From: Gulosibacter macacae
Lineage (GTDB): Bacteria > Actinomycetota > Actinomycetes > Actinomycetales > Microbacteriaceae
Length of the DNA stretch: 64,000 nucleotides
Direction of reading: 5' to 3'
Assembly (NCBI RefSeq): GCF_003865375.1
Contig: NZ_RQVS01000013.1
Coordinates: 33,144-97,143 of the forward strand
Positions 1-8,777 of the stretch are shown here, piece after piece. Both the position numbers and the translations under genes were made by a program. The notes under the pieces were generated by a model. The model was not told where the DNA came from, searched no databases, and saw only the letters and a program-made list of their open reading frames with translations. How positions within the stretch are numbered: position 1 is the first letter of the stretch; each line of letters begins with the position of its first letter.

Positions 1-702
1 GCATCCGACACCCTGCCGATTCGCGAGCGACTCGGCATCGAGCCCCGCTTTATTGTCTCGGCGAACGGCGCAATGACGCTCGAACGCGATGGTTCGGCGA
101 AAGACGGCTACACGCCGCTGTGGGTCGAGACCTTCAACCCGACCGAGACGCTACTGCGACTCAAGGGAGCGCTTGAGGGCGCACGGTATGCGGTTGAGAG
201 CCCCGAGGGCGTGTTCCGCTACTCGGGCCGCTTTCCCGACGGCACGTTTGAAGCGCAGGGCGTCGAGGTCGAGTTCGAAGAACTGCTCCACGAAGAGGTG
301 ACTCGTCTCGTGGTGGTCGCCCCTGATCAGACGCTGGAAGACTTCATGGCGCGCGTTGAGGGCTCTGGCCTGCACTCGGTGAGCTACTCGGTGGGTTGGA
401 CCTCGTGGCTCGACATTGCGCCCGATGGCGTGAACAAGGGCACAGCGCTTGAGCGCGTGCGCCAAGAACTCGACATTGCGCCGGAGCGCGTTGTTGTGGC
501 TGGCGATGGCCGCAATGACATCGAGATGCTCGAGTGGGCGAAGGCCGGTGGCGGCCGCGCTGTGTCAATGGGCAACGCGCCGCAAGAGGTCATCGACGCT
601 GGCAACGAGCTCGCGCTCGATTTCTTCCACGACGGGCTCGGGAAGGCTCTCGCCACAATCCCAGGTGGAACGCCGAAGATTGGTCCTCACTCCGATCACT
701 AG
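1..702 (+). CDS. HAD-IIB (Cof-type) hydrolase, 5' end outside the window
   Basis: The frame is open from base 1, so the first aspartate motif of the HAD fold lies upstream and only about 233 C-terminal residues are present. The visible part starts in the VSANGA segment (residues 20-25), then has the type IIB cap region. The HAD signature follows: a conserved lysine in VNKGTAL and the metal-binding GDGRNDIEM motif (about residues 168-176). Enzymes of this class are cytoplasmic Mg-dependent phosphatases acting on sugar phosphates, nucleotides or flavin precursors; the substrate cannot be told from sequence. The gene ends 91 bp before a tRNA gene and shares no operon with it. Confidence 0.85.
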   Translation, partial: ASDTLPIRERLGIEPRFIVSANGAMTLERDGSAKDGYTPLWVETFNPTETLLRLKGALEGARYAVESPEGVFRYSGRFPDGTFEAQGVEVEFEELLHEEVTRLVVVAPDQTLEDFMARVEGSGLHSVSYSVGWTSWLDIAPDGVNKGTALERVRQELDIAPERVVVAGDGRNDIEMLEWAKAGGGRAVSMGNAPQEVIDAGNELALDFFHDGLGKALATIPGGTPKIGPHSDH

Positions 703-793
703 TGTTGCGCCACGTCATCTCGTACGTTGATTCGCTCGACGTCGAGTACGATGGTGCGAACCGGTCGAGTCGTTATCGAATCGTTGCCGGACT

Positions 794-878
794 GGAGGGC
801 TGTCCGAGCGGCCGATGGAGCTGGTCTTGAAAACCAGTGGGCAGCAATGTCCCGTGGGTTCGAATCCCACGCCCTCCG
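794..878 (+). tRNA. tRNA-Ser (anticodon UGA)
   Basis: The GGAGGGC acceptor strand pairs with GCCCTCC at 871-877, with discriminator G878. The anticodon stem CTGGT/ACCAG (821-825 and 833-837) encloses a 7-base loop with TGA at 828-830. A long variable arm and the T-loop GGTTCGAATCC complete a class II serine tRNA of 85 nt. No CCA is encoded. Confidence 0.95.
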
Positions 879-918
879 CTGAACCACACTGCTGTCCACT
901 TACCCGTTTGGGGCCGAT

Positions 919-2253
919 TTGACCACACAGCCACATCAGAACCTTCGCCCGCGGGGTCGTCGCGCTGCGGGTCGGGTCGGAACAGTGGCGCGCCACGGTC
1001 GACTTAAGAAGACCACCGGTGCTGGGTCGGTCGCGAAGGGCATCGCCTTCGTGCTCGGCGTCATGATGGCGTCGATGACGATCTTCGGCGGCATCGTGTG
1101 GTGGAACCTGCAATCGGGTGTCGAAACCTTCGACCTCGCCGAGAACTCGCCAAAGCCGGAAGGCGGCGATCAGGGGCCCGCGGCATTTGTTGGCGGTGTA
1201 AACATCCTCCTCGTCGGAAGCGATGACCGTACCGGTCAGGGTGAGGAATTCGGCGAGGGCACTGCCGAAGCCGAAGGCGTGCTGAATGACGTCAATATGC
1301 TCTTGCATCTCTCGGCCGACCACTCGCATGCGACCGTCGTGTCGATCCCGCGTGACACGCTCGTCGATACGCCCCAGTGTGTTTCTGACACCGGCGAGAC
1401 GATCTACGAGCAGTACGGCGTGCCGTTCAACTCCATCCTCGGCCCCGGTGGCATGAACTGCGTCGTGGCTGCGGCTGAAGAGCTCAGCGGTCTCGATATT
1501 CAGTACGCCGCGATGGTGCAGTTCCGCGGTGTTATCGAGATGTCGAATGCCGTTGGCGGCGTCGAGGTCTGCGTTGAAGAGCCGATCGACGACCCGTACA
1601 TTGGCCTCACGCTCGACCCCGGCTTCCACACCCTGCAGGGCGAGGATGCGCTGAAGTTCCTGCGCACGCGTCACGGTGTCGGTGATGGTTCTGACCTCTC
1701 GCGCATCTCAAACCAGCAGGTCTTCCTCTCGGCGCTCATGCGCACCGTGAAGAGCGGTGACACGCTCACCAACCCGACGAAGCTCTACGGTCTCGCGCGT
1801 GCGGCGACGCAGAACATGAAGCTCTCGAGCAACCTCAACAACGTCGACACGCTCGTGAGTCTCGCGATGGCGCTCGCGACGGTGCCACTCGACAAGATCG
1901 CCTTCGTGCGCCTACCGGTCGGGTACACCGACTGGGATCCGAACAAGGTGGCGCCGGTGGAGCCGGATGCGGAGCAACTCTGGGAGATGCTGCGTCAGGA
2001 CAAGCAGCCGAACGTGCAGGTTGACGAATCGGTGGTCGACCCGAATGCGACGCCTGAGCCGACCGATCCGACGGGCGAAGAGGGATCTGACGGGACCGGG
2101 GATGGAACCGATGGTTCGACGGCTGAAGAGCCAACTCAGACTGACGAGTATGGCGAGCCGATGATTCCGCCGACCGAAACATCGACGCCGCAGCCCACGC
2201 TCGATGGGCAAACCGCCGACAACCAAACCTGTTCGAACGCTGCCGCATTCTGA
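919..2253 (+). CDS. LytR-CpsA-Psr (LCP) family cell-wall glycopolymer ligase
   Basis: LCP proteins transfer lipid-linked glycopolymers (arabinogalactan, teichoic acid or capsule) to peptidoglycan on the outer face of the membrane. The 444-residue product has a basic cytoplasmic N-terminus, one membrane segment at about residues 43-65, then the LCP catalytic domain. Family landmarks are NILLVGSDDR (about residue 95), VSIPRDT (about 142), the FNSILGPGG region, VGGVEVCVEEPI, and the LRTRHGVGDGSDLSRISNQQ block carrying the arginines and aspartate that bind pyrophosphate. The last 80 residues are an acidic, Thr/Pro/Glu-rich tail. The TTG start is the only one before the basic segment, but a GTG at codon 23 is also possible. 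The gene is monocistronic between two tRNA-Ser genes. Confidence 0.9.
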   Translation: MTTQPHQNLRPRGRRAAGRVGTVARHGRLKKTTGAGSVAKGIAFVLGVMMASMTIFGGIVWWNLQSGVETFDLAENSPKPEGGDQGPAAFVGGVNILLVGSDDRTGQGEEFGEGTAEAEGVLNDVNMLLHLSADHSHATVVSIPRDTLVDTPQCVSDTGETIYEQYGVPFNSILGPGGMNCVVAAAEELSGLDIQYAAMVQFRGVIEMSNAVGGVEVCVEEPIDDPYIGLTLDPGFHTLQGEDALKFLRTRHGVGDGSDLSRISNQQVFLSALMRTVKSGDTLTNPTKLYGLARAATQNMKLSSNLNNVDTLVSLAMALATVPLDKIAFVRLPVGYTDWDPNKVAPVEPDAEQLWEMLRQDKQPNVQVDESVVDPNATPEPTDPTGEEGSDGTGDGTDGSTAEEPTQTDEYGEPMIPPTETSTPQPTLDGQTADNQTCSNAAAF

Positions 2254-2287
2254 TCTGCACCCGACGGTGTGTAAGATGGCCAGGTCT

Positions 2288-2376
2288 GGACGCGTGCTAG
2301 AGAGGCCGAATAGGCCACCCTGCTAAGGTGGAGCCCCTCGTTAGGGGGGCCGTGGGTTCGAATCCCACCGCGTCCG
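2288..2376 (+). tRNA. tRNA-Ser (anticodon GCU)
   Basis: The GGACGCG acceptor strand pairs with CGCGTCC at 2369-2375. The anticodon stem-loop shows CACCCTGCTAAGGTG with GCT as anticodon. A long variable arm (GCCCCTCGTTAGGGGGGC) and GGTTCGAATCC follow. A TAAGAT box at 2272-2277 lies at a sensible -10 distance upstream. Confidence 0.95.
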
Positions 2377-2399
2377 CTCTGATTTGTAGGACCGCCTGT

Positions 2400-2503
2400 A
2401 GTCTCGATACGCGCTGCGCGCTACTCGACCAACCAGGTTGTTGTGGTTGATCCAGCGGTGCCCTGAGGCTCTCGAAGGGTAGGCCGTAGGCCGTATCGAG
2501 ATC
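2400..2503. repeat. Repeat family A, copy 1 (long imperfect palindrome)
   Basis: The element opens with TAGTCTCGATACGCGC and CTACTCGACCAACCAG and closes with GTATCGAGATC, so its ends are inverted repeats. The centre also contains a family E word, CCTGAGGCTCTCGAAGGG. It lies between tRNA-Ser and the copper operon. Other copies are at 24520-24594, 31391-31482, 46312-46412 and 55034-55110. Confidence 0.85.
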
Positions 2504-2523
2504 CTCGCGCCACGCATCTGGAA

Positions 2524-2576
2524 TACCCCACGGGGGTACTGCGTTTTCGTCGATAGGAGTACCCTGTAGGGGTATA
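2524..2576. promoter_or_regulatory. Two CsoR-type copper operators
   Basis: Two GC-centred palindromes, TACCCCACGGGGGTA (2524-2538) and TACCCTGTAGGGGTATA (2560-2576), precede copZ by 20-70 bases. Apo-CsoR represses through TACCCC...GGGGTA palindromes of this form, and a csoR gene ends this operon, so copper-inducible autoregulation is inferred. The second box would overlap the start of transcription. Confidence 0.85.
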
Positions 2577-2596
2577 CCTGAGCGAAAGGAAACCCG

Positions 2597-2806
2597 ATGA
2601 CGCAGCACAACTACCAGGTGACCGGCATGACCTGCGGCCACTGCGAACTCTCGGTCCGCGAAGAGGTCAGCGAGATCCCCGGCATCCAAGACCTCCAGGT
2701 CAGCCACGAAACCGGCAAGCTCATCGTCACCGCCAACGGCACCATCGACGATGCCCAGGTGCTTGCCGCCGTTGAAGAGGCTGGCTACCAGGCGGTGCGT
2801 GTCTAA
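2597..2806 (+). CDS. copZ: Copper chaperone, CopZ-like single HMA domain
   Basis: This 69-residue cytoplasmic protein is one heavy-metal-associated domain with the MTCGHC metal site (Cys13, Cys16) at the usual place, ending in the typical GYQAV strand. CopZ binds Cu(I) and hands it to CopA or to the CsoR repressor. An AAGGAAA ribosome site precedes the ATG. The TAA stop shares one base with the copA ATG, so the two are translationally coupled. The gene is first in the operon behind two CsoR boxes. Confidence 0.93.
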   Translation: MTQHNYQVTGMTCGHCELSVREEVSEIPGIQDLQVSHETGKLIVTANGTIDDAQVLAAVEEAGYQAVRV

Positions 2807-5097
2807 TGTCCACCGCCTCGCATCCCGCGCTTGACGGCAATGCCATCGATGTCGAACTCGCCATCGGCGGTATGACCTGTGCCTCCTGCGCGAACCGCAT
2901 CGAACGCAAGCTGAACAAGCTCGACGGAGTCGAGGCCAGCGTGAACTACGCCACCGAAAAGGCGAAGGTCACCGTCCCCGCGGGCTACGACCCGGCGCTC
3001 CTCGTCGCCGAGGTCGAAAAGACCGGCTACACGGCCGAACTGCCGAAGCCGAAGCGCACCGACGCCCCCGCATCCGCTGAAGACGAACCCGTGGATGCAG
3101 AACTCACGGCCCTGCGCCAGCGGCTCATCATCTCGACGATCCTCACCATCCCGGTGATTGCCATGGCGATGATTCCGCCACTGCAATTCACCTATTGGCA
3201 GTGGGCCTCACTCACGCTCGCTGCCCCCGTCATCGTCTGGGGCGCGTGGCCATTCCACAAGGCTGCCTGGACCAATCTGCGACACGGAGCGGCCACGATG
3301 GACACGCTCATTTCTATGGGCACCCTGGCGGCATTCCTCTGGTCGCTTTACGCACTCTTCCTCGGCACGGCCGGCGAACCCGGCATGATGCACCACTTCG
3401 AGTTCAACATCGCACCCTCTGACGGCGCCGCGAATATCTACCTCGAGGTGGGTGCGGGCGTGACCATGTTCATCCTGCTCGGCCGCTATTTCGAGAAGCG
3501 CTCAAAGCGGCAGGCCGGTGCCGCCCTGCGCGCCCTCATGGAACTTGGGGCAAAACACGTCTCGGTATTCCGCGATGGCGTTGAGGTGAAGATTCCGACC
3601 GACGAGCTTCAGGTCGGCGACGAGTTCATCGTGCGCCCCGGCGAGAAAATCGCCACCGATGGCATCGTGACTTCGGGCACTTCGGCCGTCGATGCCTCCA
3701 TGCTCACCGGCGAATCGATGCCGGTCGAAGTTGGCGTGGGCGACCCGGTCACCGGCGCCACCGTGAACTCGGGCGGGCGCCTCGTCGTGCGCGCGACGCG
3801 CGTCGGGGCCGATACGCAACTCGCGCAGATGGCGAAGCTCGTCGAGGATGCGCAAACCGGCAAGGCCGAAGTGCAGCGCCTCGCTGACCGCATCTCGGGG
3901 GTCTTCGTGCCGATCGTGATCGTGATCGCGATCGTTACGCTCGCGGCCTGGCTCATCGCCGGCTTCCCGGCGGCAGCCGCCTTCACCGCTGCGGTCGCCG
4001 TGCTTGTCATTGCCTGTCCCTGTGCCCTCGGCCTTGCCACGCCGACGGCGCTCCTCGTTGGCACCGGTCGTGGCGCGCAGCTCGGCATCCTCATCAAGGG
4101 TCCGGAAGTGCTCGAATCGACTCGTAAGGTCGACACCGTTGTGCTCGACAAGACCGGCACGGTCACGAGCGGCAAGATGAGCCTGGTTGACGTCGTCACC
4201 GCATCCGGTACCGATCGCGAGGAGGTCCTGCGCCTTGCCGGTGCGCTCGAAGATGCCTCGGAGCATCCCATTGCCCAGGCGATCGCAAAGGGTGCGCGTG
4301 CCGAAATCGGCAAGCTGCCCGCCGTCGATAACTTCGCGAACATCGAAGGCAAGGGCGTGCAGGGCGTTGTCGACGGTCACAGCATCGTTGTTGGCCGCGA
4401 GACGCTCCTTGCCGATTGGTCGTTGCGGCTCGCACCCGAACTCGCGGCCGCGAAGCAGGACGCGGAAAACCAGGGCAAGACCGTCGTCGCCGTTGGCTGG
4501 GACGGCCAGGCGCGCGGCATCCTCGTCATCGCCGACACCGTCAAAGACTCGAGCGCCGAAGCGATCGCGGGGCTACGGAGGCTCGGTCTCACGCCCATCC
4601 TCCTCACCGGCGACAACGAGGCGGTCGCCCGCCAGATCGCTGCCGAGGTAGGCATCGACGAGGTCATCGCCAAGGTGCTACCGCAAGACAAAGTCGATGT
4701 CGTGAAGCGCCTGCAGGATGCTGGCCGCGTCGTCGCGATGGTCGGTGACGGCATCAACGACGCCCCGGCGCTCGCACAGGCCGATCTCGGGCTCGCCATG
4801 GGCACCGGCACCGACGTCGCCATCGAGGCCGCCGATATCACACTCGTGCGGGGCGACCTCCGCGCCGCCGTCGACGCCATTCGCCTCTCACGCAAGACCC
4901 TGTCGACGATCAAGTCGAACCTCTTTTGGGCATTCGCCTACAACGTCGCGGCCATCCCCGTCGCGGCGCTCGGCATGCTCAACCCAATGGTTGCCGGCGC
5001 GGCCATGGCGGTTTCCAGCGTCTTTGTCGTCGGCAATAGCCTGCGGCTACGCGCGTTCTCGAGCGAGGCTGGCCAAACTGCATCCCGAAGGAAGTGA
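2806..5097 (+). CDS. copA: Cu(+)-exporting P1B-type ATPase CopA
   Basis: CopA pumps cytoplasmic Cu(I) out of the cell using ATP. The 763-residue protein has an N-terminal HMA domain with GMTCASC (Cys25, Cys28), then the P1B-1 membrane core, the actuator motif TGES (about residue 302), and the transmembrane copper site [10 protein letters not shown] (about 404). Next come the phosphorylation motif DKTGT (about 448), the SEHP nucleotide-site motif and the [10 protein letters not shown] hinge. Length and motif order are normal for a single-HMA CopA, and no key residue is missing. It sits between copZ and csoR. Confidence 0.97.
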   Translation: MSTASHPALDGNAIDVELAIGGMTCASCANRIERKLNKLDGVEASVNYATEKAKVTVPAGYDPALLVAEVEKTGYTAELPKPKRTDAPASAEDEPVDAELTALRQRLIISTILTIPVIAMAMIPPLQFTYWQWASLTLAAPVIVWGAWPFHKAAWTNLRHGAATMDTLISMGTLAAFLWSLYALFLGTAGEPGMMHHFEFNIAPSDGAANIYLEVGAGVTMFILLGRYFEKRSKRQAGAALRALMELGAKHVSVFRDGVEVKIPTDELQVGDEFIVRPGEKIATDGIVTSGTSAVDASMLTGESMPVEVGVGDPVTGATVNSGGRLVVRATRVGADTQLAQMAKLVEDAQTGKAEVQRLADRISGVFVPIVIVIAIVTLAAWLIAGFPAAAAFTAAVAVLVIACPCALGLATPTALLVGTGRGAQLGILIKGPEVLESTRKVDTVVLDKTGTVTSGKMSLVDVVTASGTDREEVLRLAGALEDASEHPIAQAIAKGARAEIGKLPAVDNFANIEGKGVQGVVDGHSIVVGRETLLADWSLRLAPELAAAKQDAENQGKTVVAVGWDGQARGILVIADTVKDSSAEAIAGLRRLGLTPILLTGDNEAVARQIAAEVGIDEVIAKVLPQDKVDVVKRLQDAGRVVAMVGDGINDAPALAQADLGLAMGTGTDVAIEAADITLVRGDLRAAVDAIRLSRKTLSTIKSNLFWAFAYNVAAIPVAALGMLNPMVAGAAMAVSSVFVVGNSLRLRAFSSEAGQTASRRK

Positions 5098-5102
5098 CTG
5101 CA

Positions 5103-5423
5103 ATGACTGAAGCCACTAAACCCACCGAGCACCGCGAACACCACCACGGCTACATCAGTGACAAAGAGCGCTATCTCAGCCGGATGAAGCGCATTGAGGG
5201 TCAGGCCCGCGGCATCGCGAAGATGATCGATGAGGAGAAGTACTGCATCGACATCCTCACCCAGGTGTCGGCGCTCACCCGCGCGCTCCAGGGCGTCGCG
5301 ACGGGGCTCCTCGATGATCACCTCAAGCACTGCGTGCTGGATGCGGCGAAGCTCGGTGACGACGCGGCCCTCGAGAAGATTCAGGAAGCGACCGACGCGA
5401 TTACGCGCCTGGTCCGTTCGTAA
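5103..5423 (+). CDS. csoR: CsoR-family copper-sensing repressor
   Basis: CsoR is a four-helix DNA-binding repressor released from its operator by Cu(I). Cys48, His73 and Cys77 reproduce the Cys-x24-His-x3-Cys spacing of mycobacterial CsoR, within RIEGQARGI and LDDHLKHC. A His-rich HREHHH stretch at residues 10-15 is extra. I chose the ATG because AAGGA at 5088-5092 sits 10 bases upstream. A GTG at 5094 would overlap copA but has almost no spacing from that site. Its likely targets are the two palindromes at 2524-2576. The stop shares one base with the following transporter. Confidence 0.92.
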   Translation: MTEATKPTEHREHHHGYISDKERYLSRMKRIEGQARGIAKMIDEEKYCIDILTQVSALTRALQGVATGLLDDHLKHCVLDAAKLGDDAALEKIQEATDAITRLVRS

Positions 5424-6364
5424 TGGGCGCCGGGCACGACCACAGCCACGGGATGCAGGAGTCCGGGCAGCCGGGTGACTTCCGCAAGCGGCTGTGGCTC
5501 GCGTTTTCGATCACCGCGCTCGTCGTCGTCGCGCAGGCCGTCGGCGCGATCCTCACCGGCAGCCTTGCCCTCGCGACCGATACCGCGCACGCGATTGCCG
5601 ATGCATCCGGGTTGCTCGTTGCGCTCATCGCCGCGACGCTCATGCTCAAGCCGCCGAACCCGCGGCGCACCTGGGGCTTTCGACGCATCGAGGTGATCGC
5701 TGCGCTCGGGCAATCGGTGCTCCTACTCGTCGTCGGCACCTATGCTGCGATTGAGGGCATTCGGCGTCTGTTTGAGCCGCCCGAAGTGCCGGCGATGGAA
5801 CTCCTCATCTTCGGCATCTTCGGCCTCGTCGCGAACGTGATAGCCATCAGCATCCTCGCCTCGAGCCGCACCGCCAACTTCAATATGCGCGCGGCTTTTC
5901 TCGAAGTGCTGAACGACGCTCTCGGCTCGGTCGGCGTCATCATCGCGGCGATTGTCATGGCGACGACCGGCTTCATGCAGGCTGACGCGATCGCGGGCCT
6001 CCTCATCGCGGCGCTCATCGTGCCGCGCGCGTTCCTATTGCTTCGCGAAACGATGAGCGTGCTCATGGAGTTCACGCCGAAGGGGCTCGATCTCGATGAG
6101 GTGCGTGCCCACATCCTCGCGCTCGACCACGTCCGTGATGTGCACGATCTGCACGCTTCAACGGTGGCGACGGGCTTGCCGACCATCACCGCGCACGTCG
6201 TCGTCGACGATCGCTGCTTCACGACCGGCCACGCGGCTGAAACGCTCCTGAAGATTCGCGAATGTGTCGCTGAGCACTTTGCAGTGTCCATCCATCACTC
6301 GACGTTTCAAATCGAAACCGAAGAGATTGCGCGCCACGAACCCGAGGGCGCAAAGCACGACTAA
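5423..6364 (+). CDS. Cation diffusion facilitator (CzcD-like) metal exporter
   Basis: CDF proteins are proton-coupled exporters of divalent metals, usually zinc. The 313-residue protein has a short His-rich N-terminus (HDHSHG), six membrane helices and a C-terminal cytoplasmic metal-binding domain ending near IHHSTFQIE. The TM2 site is HAIAD (H-x3-D). The TM5 site is EVLND (E-x3-D) instead of the H-x3-D of classical zinc CDFs, so metal preference is open. The TAATG overlap with csoR places it in the copper operon, which is unusual for a zinc pump. It converges with the next gene, overlapping it by 4 bp. Confidence 0.9.
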   Translation: MGAGHDHSHGMQESGQPGDFRKRLWLAFSITALVVVAQAVGAILTGSLALATDTAHAIADASGLLVALIAATLMLKPPNPRRTWGFRRIEVIAALGQSVLLLVVGTYAAIEGIRRLFEPPEVPAMELLIFGIFGLVANVIAISILASSRTANFNMRAAFLEVLNDALGSVGVIIAAIVMATTGFMQADAIAGLLIAALIVPRAFLLLRETMSVLMEFTPKGLDLDEVRAHILALDHVRDVHDLHASTVATGLPTITAHVVVDDRCFTTGHAAETLLKIRECVAEHFAVSIHHSTFQIETEEIARHEPEGAKHD

Positions 6365-7644
6365 TTTGCCATACGGCCAAACGGCTTCGGGTCGGGCTTG
6401 TGCTTCTGCGGCAAGACAATGAGCGCCACGAGCGAGGCGATGATCACGACGCTCGCAACCATGGCAATGAGGCCGTTCCAGCCGAGCGATTGGAAGAAGA
6501 ACCCGCCGACAAAGCCGAGGATGCTCGAGCCGATGTAGTAGGCGAGGTTGTAGATGGCGGTCGATTGCGAACGACCGAAGCGAGGATGCGCGCCCGCCCA
6601 GCCGGAGGCCGTCGAGTGGGAGCCGAAGAAGGCACCCGTGAAGATGATGAGTCCGAGCACCACCGCCCAGAGGGTCGGGATGAGCATGATCGCGAGGCCC
6701 ACGAGCGAGATCGCATCGCAGATGAGCATGACGACCTTGCGGCCGTATTTGCCGGCGATGCGACCGGCGATGGGGGAGGAGACGGTGCCCGCGAGGTAGG
6801 CGAGGAAGACGAACGACGACACCCACACCGGCAGCAGCAGTGGCTCGTCGGTGAGGTGATAGCCGAGGTAGTTGTAGAGCGCGACGAATCCGCCCATGAG
6901 GAGGAACGGCTGCAGATAGAGCACGAGGAGCACCGGGTCGCGCATGTGTCTCGCGCTATTCGATGCCGTTTCTCGAATGGCGTCGCCGATGGTGCCGCCG
7001 AGGGCACCGGCCGGGATGAACCCCTGCGGTTTCGGGGCGAGCACCATGAACAGGGATGCGGTGAGGATCGACATGCCGGCGATGGCGATGAACCCGGTTT
7101 GCCAGGAGCCGGTGAATTCGCCCACCGGGCCGCTAATGAGGCGGCCCGAGAGACCGCCGACGGTGTTACCGGCGATGAAGGTGCCAACTGCGGCAGCCGC
7201 ATCCAGCTTGTGAATCTCTTCGTTGATGTAGGCCATCGCGACCGCGGGTACGCCGCCGAGCGCGAGGCCCTCGGCGAATCGGGCGGCGAGGGCGAGCTCG
7301 AAGGTCGGCATGAGTGTGACGACGATGCCGAGGATGGTTGCGGCGATCACCGCGATTGAAATGGTGCGCTTGCGACCAATGCGGTCGGCGACGAGTGACC
7401 AGGGGATAGTGGCAATGGCGAGACCGAAGGTGCCCATCGAGACCATGAGCGACGATTCGGCGGTGGTGACCTGGAAGTAGTCGGCAATCTGCGGGAGCAC
7501 GGCCTGAGGCGCGTAGAGCTGCGCGAAGGCCGAGATACCGGCGAGCAACATCGCGAGTTGCACGCGGGCATAACCACCGGTGCCACGGCGGTGGCCAATC
7601 CAGGTGGTGCCGGTGTCAGAGAAGCCGGGGTCGCGGACGCTCAC
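6361..7644 (-). CDS. MFS transporter, DHA1-like (YnfM/AraJ type)
   Basis: This 427-residue protein has 12 predicted membrane segments in two bundles. The loop motif between TM2 and TM3 is LVADRIGRKRT, the MFS signature D-R-x-G-R-[RK], and a second GRIAGKYGRK occurs in the C-terminal half. It resembles drug or sugar efflux carriers; the substrate is unknown. The start is GTG, preceded on the minus strand by TACGGT 5 bases upstream, suggesting a leaderless message. It faces away from tRNA-Arg. Confidence 0.85.
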   Translation of the reverse strand: MSVRDPGFSDTGTTWIGHRRGTGGYARVQLAMLLAGISAFAQLYAPQAVLPQIADYFQVTTAESSLMVSMGTFGLAIATIPWSLVADRIGRKRTISIAVIAATILGIVVTLMPTFELALAARFAEGLALGGVPAVAMAYINEEIHKLDAAAAVGTFIAGNTVGGLSGRLISGPVGEFTGSWQTGFIAIAGMSILTASLFMVLAPKPQGFIPAGALGGTIGDAIRETASNSARHMRDPVLLVLYLQPFLLMGGFVALYNYLGYHLTDEPLLLPVWVSSFVFLAYLAGTVSSPIAGRIAGKYGRKVVMLICDAISLVGLAIMLIPTLWAVVLGLIIFTGAFFGSHSTASGWAGAHPRFGRSQSTAIYNLAYYIGSSILGFVGGFFFQSLGWNGLIAMVASVVIIASLVALIVLPQKHKPDPKPFGRMAN

Positions 7645-7670
7645 CCCACCACCGTACTCCGGAAGCGAGT

Positions 7671-7700
7671 TTGCCTTTGACGCGAAGGTGGTGCTAGTCT
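7671..7700 (+). promoter_or_regulatory. Putative tRNA-Arg promoter
   Basis: TTGCCT (7671-7676) and TAGTCT (7695-7700) are 18 bases apart and end 25 bases before the mature tRNA-Arg. This is the only pair resembling a housekeeping sigma promoter in the gap; a transcription start map would settle it. Confidence 0.35.
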
Positions 7701-7725
7701 TGCTCAGTCGTCGTCAAGGCGGCAC

Positions 7726-7798
7726 GCGCCCGTAGCTCAATGGATAGAGCATCTGACTACGGATCAGAAGGTTAGGGGTTCGAGTCCCTTCGGGCGCG
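7726..7798 (+). tRNA. tRNA-Arg (anticodon ACG)
   Basis: GCGCCCG pairs with CGGGCGC at 7791-7797, with discriminator G. The D arm is GCTCAATGGATAGAGC. The anticodon stem TCTGA/TCAGA surrounds the loop CTACGGA, giving anticodon ACG. The T arm is AGGGGTTCGAGTCCCTT. Total length is 73 nt, with no encoded CCA. Confidence 0.96.
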
Positions 7799-7834
7799 CG
7801 GTGCTTCGGCACAATGATCTGTGTGGAGACAGAA

Positions 7835-7869
7835 GAAGAGGGCCTGCGAAAGCAGGCCATCTTCGTTTT
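7835..7869 (+). terminator. Rho-independent terminator after tRNA-Arg
   Basis: GAAGAGGGCCTGC (7835-7847) pairs with GCAGGCCATCTTC (7852-7864) across a GAAA tetraloop with one internal G-A mismatch, and GTTTT follows. The hairpin starts 37 bases after the tRNA 3' end. Confidence 0.8.
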
Positions 7870-7920
7870 CTGCGGCGGGGGCAGTGCGGAGCTGCTTGCG
7901 GCGGCCCTTGACGGATGCGC

Positions 7921-7961
7921 GAACACTGTTCACAATGGTCGTGAAGTAGTGAACACTGCTC
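7921..7961. promoter_or_regulatory. Pair of 11-bp operator-like palindromes
   Basis: GAACACTGTTC (7921-7931) is a perfect inverted repeat with one central base. GAACACTGCTC (7951-7961) is the same with one mismatch, 30 bp downstream, and both are followed by AC. They lie 28-68 bases before the next gene. The half-sites resemble SOS boxes, but the spacer is three bases instead of four, so a LexA assignment is not supported. Confidence 0.45.
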
Positions 7962-7988
7962 ACCAACGTCGGATTCGACAGGAGCACC

Positions 7989-8642
7989 ATGTGCCCATGG
8001 GGTGTCCATACCGCCACAGTTACTGAGTCTTCTCGAACCGTGCCTGCTCGGATTGCGCTCGCTCTCGCCGGGCTCGGCTTCGCCGCGTTTCCACTGCTGC
8101 GGCCGTGGGGAGATGACTCTGCGGATTTGCTCGAGGTGGCCGCGGCCTTCGCTGATCCGCGCTGGGTGATCGCGCACACGCTGTCGATGCTTGCGTTCAT
8201 TGCGCTCGCCTTGGGCCTGCGTGCGGCTCAGCGCACTCGACTGGAACTTGGCGCCTGGCTCGGTGCCGCGCTGGTCTTGCCGTTCTACGGCGCCGAGGCG
8301 TTCGGGCTGCACGCGATCGGAAACGCCGTCGTCGCATCCGGCGATGTTCATCGGCTTGCCGAGGCTGAGGCGATTCGCGCCGATCCGATTGCGCTCGCCG
8401 GCTTCGCCCTGGGGCTCCTGTTCATCGCCGCCGTTGGGCTGGGGTTTGTCGTTAGCGCGAAGGGTGCCGGGACGCTGTCAATGCGTATCGCGGCGACCAT
8501 CGCCGGAGTTGGCCTGGTCGCCTACCTCCCGCAGTTCTTCCTGCCGGCGGCCGGTCGCATCACGCACGGTGTCGTGCTCGGCGTCGCGCTCCTCGTGTTC
8601 GCGGCTCGCGTTCGCGCATCCGAGTCACACGACAAACGCTGA
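7989..8642 (+). CDS. Hypothetical six-helix membrane protein
   Basis: I do not recognise a named family. The 217-residue product is hydrophobic, with about six membrane segments (near residues 20-37, 60-78, 85-103, 135-155, 160-180 and 188-205). Arg, Asp and Glu residues occur in the loops, for example FYGAEAFGLHAIG. AGGAG lies 5 bases before the ATG. Two operator-like palindromes lie just upstream, so it may be under a dedicated repressor that is not adjacent. No partner gene follows. Confidence 0.7.
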   Translation: MCPWGVHTATVTESSRTVPARIALALAGLGFAAFPLLRPWGDDSADLLEVAAAFADPRWVIAHTLSMLAFIALALGLRAAQRTRLELGAWLGAALVLPFYGAEAFGLHAIGNAVVASGDVHRLAEAEAIRADPIALAGFALGLLFIAAVGLGFVVSAKGAGTLSMRIAATIAGVGLVAYLPQFFLPAAGRITHGVVLGVALLVFAARVRASESHDKR

Positions 8643-8777
8643 TACCGCGCCGCTGATGAACAAGATTGAGGCGGGCGTCGCATCCATGTCGGGACGGGCC
8701 TTGAGCTTTGCGGGCCACATCGCGTACAAGCTTCACCCCGAGGGCCATTCCCAGCCCGCGCGAGTAGCGTGCATCCC

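Noticed and set aside
715..1674. Minus-strand open frame opposite the LCP gene and tRNA-Ser
   Set aside because: It would read through a tRNA gene, and its product lacks any recognisable domain.
7921..7961. LexA (SOS) boxes
   Set aside because: Actinobacterial SOS boxes have GAAC-N4-GTTC. Here the spacer is three bases, and no DNA-repair gene follows.
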